Source: Iris pallida (Eukaryota > Streptophyta > Magnoliopsida > Asparagales > Iridaceae). From it: a stretch of DNA of 64,000 bases. The DNA is taken from NCBI GenBank assembly GCA_029216955.1, contig JANAVB010009598.1, positions 24,594,703-24,658,702 on the forward strand, written 5' to 3'. The first letter of the stretch is position 1; every line of letters starts with the position of its first letter. The position numbers were made by a program, and so were the translations under genes. Under the pieces are notes generated by a model. That model was not told where the DNA came from. It was given only the letters and a program-made list of their open reading frames with translations, and ran no database searches. Of this stretch, positions 56,079-64,000 are shown one piece after another.

Positions 56079-56337
56079 GAGATAAAGGGGGTTGCGTTTT
56101 AAATGATGATGGTGGTGGTAGGTAGGGGTTTTCTTTTGGTTCATGAAGAACACAAAAGAAGACCAAACCAAGCTAAACCGAACCAAGCTAAGCAATAACC
56201 AATGAAATGCTAAAATAACCATGCCAATACAACATGCTAAAAATAAAATCATGACTAGCTAACCATGACTAATAAAATACGGACCCGAAATATATACACG
56301 TATACGAAAATACATAGCATGGATTTCGAGGGTGACA

Positions 56338-58640
56338 CCTGGTACCAGTTAAGACTTCTTCTTCGGATACAGGCTCAAAGGACACCATATTGAAACTCTT
56401 TGCCTGGATTTTATTTGTGAAAGGTTTCTTTTGGCAAGATGGAGAATTTGTCCAGTAACCCAAACCAACCCGAGATTGGTTGTGAGAAAGACATAGAAAA
56501 AGAGGTACAGGAGATCCCTTTCCATGGTTTAAACCAGAGGCCTTTTGTAGATCATATCCCATTTTCGTCATTAGTTCACGAGACTGTGGACTATACAAAT
56601 GAAAAGATGGTTGGTATTTGGCTTTTGATTTGACAATGTTGTCTCAGTAGGGGAAGAAGAAAAAGAAGGATTATCTACTCTCGAGATGAAGGTAGCAGTT
56701 AGAGGTAGAAGACAATATTCACCAAATAAAATCATATGACATAATTTATTTTTAGTGTCCTTCTTAGACTTGGTAGAAGAAGATGGTGTTTCGAAGTTCG
56801 CCATTAAATCTGGATGGATCCATATAATTTCCTCTTTATCAGTAGATAGAGGAACAAGACCATCAGTTCGTGCAGGTGGAAGATTAACAATCTCCTGAGT
56901 AGTTCTTGGGATGGGTATGACACCGTCCTGCACAAGTTGAGCTGGAAAATATCCAAACTGTAATGAGATGACATTAGCTATTACAGTTTTCTCGTCTTGT
57001 TAGAGAGTAATTGCACCGAAATTGACCATCTCCTGAATTTTATCCTTGAGCACATAGCACGCTCGAGTTGGATGTCCAATAAACTTGTGGTAAACATAAT
57101 ATTTAGGATGGTCAGTCTTACCAACTTCCTCTGGTCATTTTGGTTCTGGCAGTTGAAGTTTATTGCTCTTGATAAGACAATCAAAGATACTCATGATATC
57201 ATCTTCATCAAAAGAGTATTCTTCTTTTGGACGTGGTGCCCGTTGTGGTGGTGTTGTTGGGGTAGATGTTGGCTGATTTACATTGATATCTAGCACTTCT
57301 TTCCCTTTAAGATTAATGGCCAAAGTCTCCTTGATCTTACGATTGTTCTGACGGCCACTATTATTTGGTGTAGCATGTTAATCTTTGTCAAGATTAGGCA
57401 TTTGAATACCTAATTGCTTGAACTTGTCAGCGTTCTCTACTGCTGCTTTGGCGTTCACTATGAAGGAAGGCCAATCCTAGAATTGTGTTGATCCTGTCCA
57501 TATGCTGATTATAGGTAACATGTTTGATTTGCAAGTGTCTATAGTCAAAGCATCTACGGTTCCGAGAGAAATTTTGAGTGCTTCACGGCAGAACCGTTCA
57601 ATGAAACGTTCAGTAGTTTTATTATGTCGTTGTTTAATTTTGATGAGAGCAGGCATAGTCATGTCATTGGTTCTCTCATAAAATCGTTCCAAGAACATTT
57701 GTTTAAAACCAGCGAAAGAGGTTACACAACCATCTGGTAAACTACGATATCAGTCATATGCTGCACCAGCTAAGCAACCGACAAATACTCTAGTAAGAAG
57801 AGCATCATTTGGTTGAAGTTGATAAGTCATTACTTCAAAGTGATTGAGGTATTAACTTGGAGACGTGTTGCCATCAAACAGCATAATAGTAGGGGGTTTG
57901 TATTTAGGAGGAAATTGGACCTATTTCCATTCTATGGGATAGGGTTGTTTGATCCCAAGCTTCTGCAGGCCATTCTTCTGTTTGAAAGCTTCAAATTGAG
58001 TACGTAAAAGTTTTACAGCCTCATTGGTATCTTCCATTGATTGTGGAGGAGTGAATTGATTTGATATGTTAGGAGGGGGTACTGCATGATAGGTACCACC
58101 CCATACACCAGATTGACTTGGAATAGCCTACACATGAATGGAAGCGGTGTGAGGGGACTGTACCCACAGATTAATATTGATGGGAGTTGATGTTGTTATA
58201 GGTTCTTGAGTCGAAATTAGATTCACGACCGGTGGAACTATATGTTGTGCCATAATCACAGCATGCATGCCTGTCATCATATCAGCCATGTTCTTAAAAC
58301 TAACCTCCAAAGCAGAAATTATCTGCTATTGACTGTTAGACCTGGAAATATCTTGATCTTCTGTGACGACATAAGCAGTCACTTCTCTGGCCCTTGAAGA
58401 TGAGCTAGTGGAAGGGATGGTCCTTTCAGAACTTTCACTGTCAACATCAAAGTCATATAAAGAACCACCCCTAGAATAAGTGATAGGGATGTCTTTTTGA
58501 CTGAAGAATCTTGGTTAGAATCAAGAAGATTCCTTTGTCCGATTGTGTCTTGGTCAGAAAGAAGATTCCTTTGACCGATTATTTTTTGGTTTCTTGATCT
58601 AGTATATTGGTAAACTCCTTCACCGGATTCATGAATCCGA
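56338..58640 (-). pseudogene. gag: C gag
   Basis: On the minus strand: a capsid segment MFLERFYERTNDMTMPAL with TERFIERFCREALKIS (57698-57477), a linker (APRPKEEYSFDEDDIMSIFDC), the nucleocapsid-like PKYYVYHKFIGHPTRAC (near 57095) with Tyr for the first Cys as in A, and a downstream frame MQDGVIPIPRTTQEIV (56933). It ends at E's insertion (56338) in EEEVLTGTR and continues at 44960. Stops near 57137, 57388, 57479 and 58324. Confidence 0.75.
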
Positions 58641-58641
58641 T

Positions 58642-59025
58642 CTAAGTACTGTTGGCTAGAATTGTGGGATGCATTACGTCTTGGACGTTTTCTACTCCAG
58701 TGCTTCGAGATGCCATGTTGACAGGAGCATAGAGTAATTCATCTTCGTCCACTAGGATTGGTTCAGGAGTCTGAATATATATCAAACGGTCAAAGACGGG
58801 CGGCTTGGCTGACTGACAGCAGCAGTTGATGACAACTTCATGGTAGTGATTGCAATGATATTGTTGGTCCACCGCTAGACGGAATAGATTTGCAACCTTC
58901 CGCTTCTGGATTAAGAGTTCACGGAGGTCACTAACAGGACGAGAAGAAGTTGCAGGAATGTAGTCCTTGACGATATTCGGGACATGGTTTCTGTTTATGA
59001 GGTGTCCCGTACCTTGAGTGTACAA
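58642..59025 (-). CDS. C linker ORF between 5' ORF and gag
   Basis: 127 codons open on the minus strand (MYTQGTGHLINRNHVPNIVK...), with a Cys/His-rich patch QYHCNHYHEVVINCCCQ. I do not recognise a family. It may be part of one 5' ORF-gag polyprotein broken by stops at both ends; the counterpart in A is too decayed to compare. Confidence 0.4.
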   Translation of the reverse strand: MYTQGTGHLINRNHVPNIVKDYIPATSSRPVSDLRELLIQKRKVANLFRLAVDQQYHCNHYHEVVINCCCQSAKPPVFDRLIYIQTPEPILVDEDELLYAPVNMASRSTGVENVQDVMHPTILANST

Positions 59026-59301
59026 GGACGTGCTAAGCTAGTTAGCATAAGTATCAGGATTTTTCACCTCAGAATTCTTCCTCTGGCGTATGTTAGCAAC
59101 TAGTGCAGGTTGTGCTTGATACATCTTGTGATTTCCCGAGGTTGACCCTAATTGGCACCTGTTGATATAGGTGCGCAAGTATGATAGGGGAGCTACTTGT
59201 GCATCTACTTGAGATACTAGCAGTTTGCCTTATCGGGATCTTGAAATACATAGGGTTGGTAGATCCTGTCCTGAACTCTTTGGAGTAGGCATAATACCCT
59301 T

Positions 59302-60183
59302 TTACGTGGGAAGTTTATTCTGAATAGAGCCCATCTTTCCGACAGAGATTTGGTTGTCTCTGTTAAGGAGAATATAATTCCTATTTGAATTAGCAGTACT
59401 TTCTACCCAGTCAACGACTCGAGTAGAATGAGGAAAAGCTAAAGAGCGTTTTCCTTGATTTAGTGATTTTTTACTAAACTTCTGGTTTGGTGGCAAAGAG
59501 GGAGCCACTAAACAGTATTTCTCTTTACATTGTGCTAGTGCAGAAGTATGTACAGGTTGTGCCAGAGCATGAACATGTGCAAGTTGTGTCGGAGTAGGAA
59601 CATGCACAGGTTGTGCCAGGAAGGAAAAGGCCAAAGGGTGCTTTCCTTTGTTTTATCCAGCAGTGTGTCGAGACGAAGTCTCCTTCAATTTCAGAGTCGG
59701 AGAAGTAGAGGGGTTAGCCAAAAGACTGTTTCCCTTAGGTTGTGCCAAAGTGGCGATGGACATAAGTTGCACAAAAGCAAGAACATGTGCAGGATGCGCC
59801 AGGGAAGTAAAGGCCAAAGGACACTTTCCCTTGTTTTGGACAGCAGTGTGTCGAGACAAAGTCTCCTTCGATTTTAGAATCAAAGAAGTAGAGGGATTAG
59901 CCAAAAGACTGTTTCCCTTAGATTGCGCCAAGGCAGTGATGGGCGCAAGTTGCGCAGAGGCAGAGGATTGTACTATCGAGGACTTAGGAGTCCAAACAGA
60001 GCGGGTCTTACTCTTAACAGCGACAGCAGTGCGCTTGGTACCCCCAGTATTGATCATGGCCTCGTAGGCTGTCTGGTCGATTTGAACAACCAGGGTCTTC
60101 TGCGTCTTACCGATTGATACGGTATCACATTGAGTTGTCACTTTCTCATCGGAGGAGAAAGTCGATCCCAGCAGAGTAACCAT
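59302..60183 (-). pseudogene. C 5' ORF with in-frame 61-codon repeats
   Basis: Starts MVTLLGSTFSSDEKV at 60183, within the primer-binding site. 176 codons to a TAG at 59655-59653, then in-frame continuation to 59302. From about 59970 it consists of 183-bp repeats (59641 and 59824 phases) coding for KGNSLLANPSTS, LKSKETLSRHTA and KGKCPLAFTSLAHPAHV; each unit holds GGCACAACCTG-type words also found in the LTR. Homologous to A 7569-8880. Extra pre-gag ORFs are known in Ogre-like elements. Confidence 0.6.
60165..60183 (-). promoter_or_regulatory. C primer-binding site overlapping the 5' ORF start
   Basis: Minus-strand ATGGTTACTCTGCTGGGAT next to the LTR end; resembles the complement of tRNA-Arg(ACG) with a few changes. 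The start codon of the 5' ORF is formed at the junction, as in A. Confidence 0.65.
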
Positions 60184-60185
60184 TT

Positions 60186-61238
60186 TATTTGCAAGAACAA
60201 AAAAGTCTTTATTACAAACTTAGAAAAGAGTACAAGAGTACAATTAATTTCTAGGAAAGTATAACTGTAGGAATCTGATCAGAAGACGATCACTTTATCC
60301 CTTGGACGATGTGATATCGAAGACACGAGCCTCTAGAGGATGCAATAGCACTTTAGCAGGAGATTATGATCATTCTTGATGTTTTGAGATTAATTTGAAA
60401 CTCTATTTATGGAGTTCTTAAAATAACTGTTTAGCAGTTATTCTGGGTTGCGCACATTTCAGGTTGCGTGCCTCCTGTTCACTTACGTGAACGATTGCAC
60501 TAACTGTTGTGCACACGTGGCATCATTTGATTGAGATACGCATGGTCGTGGACAGTATTACGGGCACGTTCTACGAAGTTAGTGGCTTGCGCGCCATGTC
60601 ACTCTGTTCTGAACACTGTTTGATCACCTTGAGCGAGCTTCATCAAGTTGCGCGTGGCACAATGTAGCAACCTGCGTGAGAGGCTGCACCAAATGCTGTG
60701 GATGCGTGACATCGTTTGATTGAGATACGCGTGGTCATGGACAGTGTAGTGGGCACACTCTGCGAAGTTGGTGGCTTGCGCGCTACGTCACCCTGCTTTA
60801 AAATAAGAGTTAATCAAGTGGCGCCAACTAGCCAGGCTGCGCATGGGTGCAACTCAACAACTAGCACCTTTGACTAGGTCTTCTGTGCTGTACTGATTAA
60901 TTCTCACGCCACACAATGACTTGCGCGAACCAGCTGTCAGCATTAATTACATGTTGACAAAATCTTTTCGAGCGCCGCGTTATACGAGATTCAAATAGAT
61001 TTTCATTAATCTCTATGATGTCAGCTGTCATGCAATGATGATGTCGTTACAGCTTTTCGAGGAAGTGCGCCACGTGACACTCGCGCAACCTAACTCCTGC
61101 GTAACCAGATGTTGGCGCAACCTGATGCTACACAACTTGATGGTTTGGCACAATGTAATGGTTTGGCATCATCTGATGATCGAACAAAATAAGTGGCACA
61201 CTTTAATAAGTGGCACAGCTTAATTTTTAGCCTCTACA
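60186..61238 (-). repeat. C 5' LTR
   Basis: 1053 bp; minus strand TGTAGAGGC...TTGCAAATA, the final CA mutated to TA. An AATAAAG signal lies near the end (about 60210). GCGC-type words are dense at 60445-60860 and 61050-61190. Flanked by GTAGC. Confidence 0.9.
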
Positions 61239-62430
61239 GTAGCGAATTGAGAGTTCAGTGCTCATGGTTTCGTCATAAAGACTCTAAGTGGATTGATCCG
61301 GAAGATGACATGGATGGTCTGACCCATTACGTAATGACGAGTGTTTTGTATAGTAAAGACTAAAGCTAGACATTCCTTCTCTACGGGGTTATACCAGTGT
61401 TCGGTCCTGATCATTGTCCTGCTTAGGTAGTAGATGGCTTGCTCGTAGCATGGCTCAGTGTTCTGAGCCAATAAGGCGCACAGAGAATGGTCCATTACGC
61501 GGACATAGAGTAGGAAAAGTTTTCCCGCAACTGATGCTACCAGAACTGAGAGATTTATGAGATAAGCCTTGATATCGTCAAACGCCATTTGACATTCATA
61601 TGTCTAGACATAGGAAATGCCCTTCTTCATAAGTTTAGTGAAGGGTTGGCATCGTCCAAAAAGTTTTGCTATAAACCTTCGGATGTATGCAAGACACCCT
61701 TGCAGGCATCGAAGTTCTCTCAGGTTCTTCGGAGGGCTTACGTCAAGGATGGCCTTGGTCTTTTCAGGGTCGACGTGAATATCCTTCGCAATGATGATGA
61801 AACCTAAGAATTTGTCGCTAGAAACCCTGAAGAAGGATTTAGCTGGGCTCATCTTGAGCTGATGTGCCCGTATGAGATCAAAGACTGTTCTCAGATCCTG
61901 TAGGTGATCGCCCCTCCGGCAGCTTTTGGCAGCGATGTCATCAACATAATATTCGACTGTCTTGTGGAGATGTTTGCAGAAAATAGTGCTCATATCACGC
62001 TGGTATGTTGCACCCTCATTCTTCAAGCCAAATGATGTCACTGTGTAACAGTAAACCCCCTTTGGAGTTTTCAACGACAAGTGCATTTCGTCATCCAGAA
62101 ACATCTTGATCTGATTGTAGCCCAAATAACTGTCTATGAAGGACAAGAGTTCAAAGCCATAGGTGTTGTCGATCATCACATCGATGATCGGATGGAAAAA
62201 CTCATCTTTCGGACAAACAGAGTTGAGGTCCCCAAAGTCGATACAGATTCTGATCTTTATATTATTTTTAGTAACGAGAACGATGTTGGCCATCCATTCT
62301 GGATGTTGCTCATCACGAATAAACTCACTGTCTATGAGTTTATCCACTTCTTTCTTAATAGCATCCATGATGTTAGGACGAAAGCGTCGATATTGCTGTT
62401 TAACGGAATTAGCATCGGGTAAGATGTTAA
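61239..62430 (-). pseudogene. B reverse transcriptase and gypsy RNase H
   Basis: RT frame 62368-61604: MDAIKKEVDKLIDSEFIRDE, CIDFGDLNSVCPKDEF, FIDSYLGYNQIKM, FGLKNEGATYQRDM and the catalytic YYVDDIAAKS (near 61960). Gypsy RNase H (61588-61262): HSLCALLAQN and YNPVEKECLALVFTIQ, so its acidic Glu is present. The sequence stops at C's target duplication (61239-61243) and continues at 38470. Confidence 0.88.
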
Positions 62431-63135
62431 GTCAGTGCATTGCGACTTGTGGGTCCAACCTTGGCATGTCTTCATAGCTCCAAGCAAAGTCGTCGATATA
62501 TTCCTTGATAAGTTGTACCAAGGATTCTCGATCTTCTCCTAACAGGATTTTGCTGATGAAAATGGGTTTGGGCGATGATTTATTGCCCAAATCGACTAGC
62601 TCGACTTCATTTTCGGTGGGAGGTTCTCGTTGTTCGAAGCGAGATTTCCATTGAGATCCTAGGCGTCGAACCCAAGGTTCTTCTTCGAAGAAGTCCAACG
62701 TCTAATCGTAATCTTCTTCTAAAGGATGTGCGGATGTCATGTTGACTGATAACACTTTCCCGAAGATTGGGCCGATGCTGGTGTCGGAGTCCCAAGTCGA
62801 TGCATCAGATGAGTGAGAGTGCACAACCACTTCAGTTTTCGAGCTTTATGGGGTTGTCGAAGACGTGACATAGCCTACCCCATGCCGAGTGCGGTGATAA
62901 TAGTCACAAGGCTTTCCTTTTGGAACTGGGAGTCGTAAGTTAAGACGTCGACCTTTTCCGTAGTTCAAGCCTTTGCCGATTTTCAAGTTGTAACCCAACT
63001 TCTGGATGAGATACTTCGGTTGATTGGTGTATTAGTATATTTACAAACTACCGGTATCCGACTCTAGTTCGCCTGGAGAGAGGTCCTGATAACGTTCGAC
63101 CTTGTTGAAGATGATAGGTTTTTCGTCCTTGTTCC
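62431..63135 (-). pseudogene. B protease-RT linker
   Basis: Minus strand: FDDFAWSYEDMPRLDPQVAM-like segment (near 62480), PWVRRLGSQWKSRFEQREPP, and upstream GKGLNYGKGRRLNLRLPVP and PKYLIQKLGYNLKIG. These match the C linker (43410-42900 and 43380). F interrupts at 63135; protease proper lies beyond the window. Confidence 0.75.
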
Positions 63136-64000
63136 TGTCACGCCCCGGTCCCGTAGAACCGATCGTCCTCGCTAAGGCGTGATGCCGCACGAGCCTAGAT
63201 TGCACTCATGTAATGCGGGTTCCACGACGGCCGATTACAACAGCTTGCGACGGGGTCGTCGCACAGAAGTCCCAAACAGAAACATTGAGTATACAAGGCA
63301 ACACAAGCATTTGAAACAAAATCAGAATCTTTTATTGATACTTGAAATAAAATTACAAAGGCGCGAAGCCAAGTTACAATCACTCAAGCTCACTTTTCTC
63401 TCTAATTAGAATCACTCAGCTCTCTTTCATCTCTCAATACAATTTGACGAGTCAACGGATGCTTCAGATAGGCGATGTCCATATATTATGTCCCGTATAA
63501 ATTTAGACTCCAAGCGGCCGCACGCCTCAAAATGCCAAGGAACTCCATGTCTTGACGCATCCAAGTGAGTTTCATGCCAACGAGCTCCTACCTGTGCCTG
63601 CACATGGAAACTGTATGGATGTCAGTACTCAACTGTACTGGTGGAGTGAGCTCCTCGCCCACCCATACAAAACCAACACGTTCATTTTCTTTGTGCAATA
63701 TAATTCCTTTAAGATTGTGTTTATATTCTTGCCTTATTATCGATTTTAAGATATAGACCCTTAGCCTATTTGTGTCTCTAGACCATCACCGTGCCTCGTA
63801 CAGATAACTTACTTATCGATGTGCCTCTAAACCATTCTCGTGCTTACAACATCAAGTATCGACTTGTACTTGCTCTTCCGACTCATACATTGGGACACAA
63901 CATATTTTATGCCATCGACTTGGTCTGTGCTTCAAATATCGAGGTCGTGCATCGCAATTCAACGTGGCATGACCAACTTTGCCTTACGGTCCTTCCTGAC
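63136..64000. mobile_element. Element F: LTR of another long-LTR retrotransposon, truncated by window edge
   Basis: TGTCACGCCCCGGTCCCGTA at 63136 is a typical Del/Tekay-class LTR terminus and abruptly replaces B sequence. The preceding GTTCC (63131-63135) is the candidate target duplication; the other copy is outside. Such LTRs often begin TGTCAC and end GTGACA, so orientation is ambiguous; an AATAAAAG on the minus strand near 63330 weakly favours minus. No coding sequence seen. Confidence 0.65.

Larger units (their letters stand above)
44961..56337 (-). mobile_element. Element E: Tekay-type chromovirus (Ty3/gypsy)
   Basis: LTRs at 53047-56337 (5') and 44961-48079 (3'), interior with gag-protease-RT-RNase H-integrase-chromodomain on the minus strand. 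Inserted in the C gag-protease linker: the sequence on both sides (TGTR | SGKP in protein terms) rejoins. Flanks are CCATG and CCTGG, matching only three of five bases. Long LTRs starting TGTCACC and the chromodomain ending mark the Tekay/Del clade. Rough LTR divergence by eye is about 5%. Confidence 0.92.
53047..56337 (-). repeat. E 5' LTR
   Basis: 3291 bp, partner of 44961-48079, minus strand TGTCACCCTCG...GGCATTATA. Longer because of a 234-bp tandem duplication; it also carries the three-copy repeat and the minisatellite. Confidence 0.9.
38471..61238 (-). mobile_element. Element C: Tat-type retrotransposon lacking second RNase H and integrase
   Basis: LTRs at 60186-61238 (5') and 38471-39477 (3') with perfect 5-bp flanking duplication GTAGC (38466-38470 and 61239-61243). 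In minus-strand order: primer site, 5' ORF, gag, protease, RT, partial gypsy RNase H, then directly the opposite-strand ORF region and polypurine tract. Element E is inserted at 44960/56338. Without E it is about 11.4 kb. Confidence 0.9.
1..63135 (-). mobile_element. Element B: outermost Tat-type Ty3/gypsy retrotransposon, split by nested insertions
   Basis: Visible B sequence is 1-5160, 35132-38470 and 61239-63135. On the minus strand, right to left, it reads protease-RT linker, RT, gypsy RNase H, archaeal-type RNase H, integrase, a repeat-rich 3' region, an opposite-strand plant-mobile-domain gene, a purine tract and a 3' LTR. Elements D, C and F interrupt it. The 5' LTR and gag lie beyond the right edge, if they exist. 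Assignment to Tat rests on the double RNase H, an integrase without chromodomain and the extra antisense ORF, all known for this lineage. Many frameshifts and stops show it is old. Confidence 0.85.

Noticed and set aside
62081..62477. Plus-strand ORFs across B RT, and many similar shadows over A, C and E pol
   Set aside because: They are reverse-strand readings of recognised RT/RNase H/integrase sequence with no family resemblance of their own.

Overview
This 64-kb window reads as nuclear DNA of a flowering plant with a repeat-rich genome. The elements belong to plant-only lineages: Tat and Tekay Ty3/gypsy, SIRE Ty1/copia, and plant-mobile-domain ORFs. I find no intact host gene, no tRNA or rRNA gene and no prokaryotic feature. 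I cannot name the species. The whole window is one nest of LTR retrotransposons inserted into each other.

Layout. The base layer is element B, a minus-strand Tat element running off both edges; its visible pieces are 1-5160, 35132-38470 and 61239-63135. Element D (plus, 5161-35131) sits in B's antisense gene. It has ~3-kb LTRs and a ~2-kb non-coding interior. Element A (plus Tat, 6814-28841) sits in D's first LTR. A SIRE-type copia element (plus, 17514-27060) sits in A's antisense gene, giving a four-level nest B>D>A>SIRE. To the right, element C (minus Tat, 38471-61238) is in B's RNase H region with a perfect 5-bp target duplication (GTAGC). Element E (minus Tekay chromovirus, 44961-56337) sits in C's gag-pol. 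Element F (63136 to the edge) begins an LTR inside B's protease region. At most junctions the interrupted sequence resumes on the other side of a 5-bp duplication, so the order of insertion is well supported.

Coding content. All polyproteins are decayed. E is the best preserved: one 4.5-kb frame from gag to chromodomain, broken only by stop codons, although its protease and reverse-transcriptase catalytic aspartates are substituted. The SIRE element keeps gag, pol and an env-like ORF with few breaks. The Tat elements carry gag, protease, RT, two RNase H domains (gypsy-type plus archaeal-type) and integrase. C has lost the second RNase H and the integrase.

Most interesting signal. Each Tat element carries, between integrase and the 3' LTR and on the opposite strand, a gene-like unit: a TATAAATAG box, a start codon 85-145 bp downstream (M-S/T/A-P-K/R), a short first exon, an intron, later exons, and a TGTA/AATAAA-type 3' end. 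In B the product is a plant-mobile-domain protein. The promoter and first intron of these units are full of a short GCGC-type motif that differs between elements but recurs within each element in its LTR and (in A and C) its 5' ORF. A second ~20-bp motif is repeated where the sense and antisense units converge. This looks like a convergent, spliced antisense gene with element-specific cis motifs, maintained in three Tat families.
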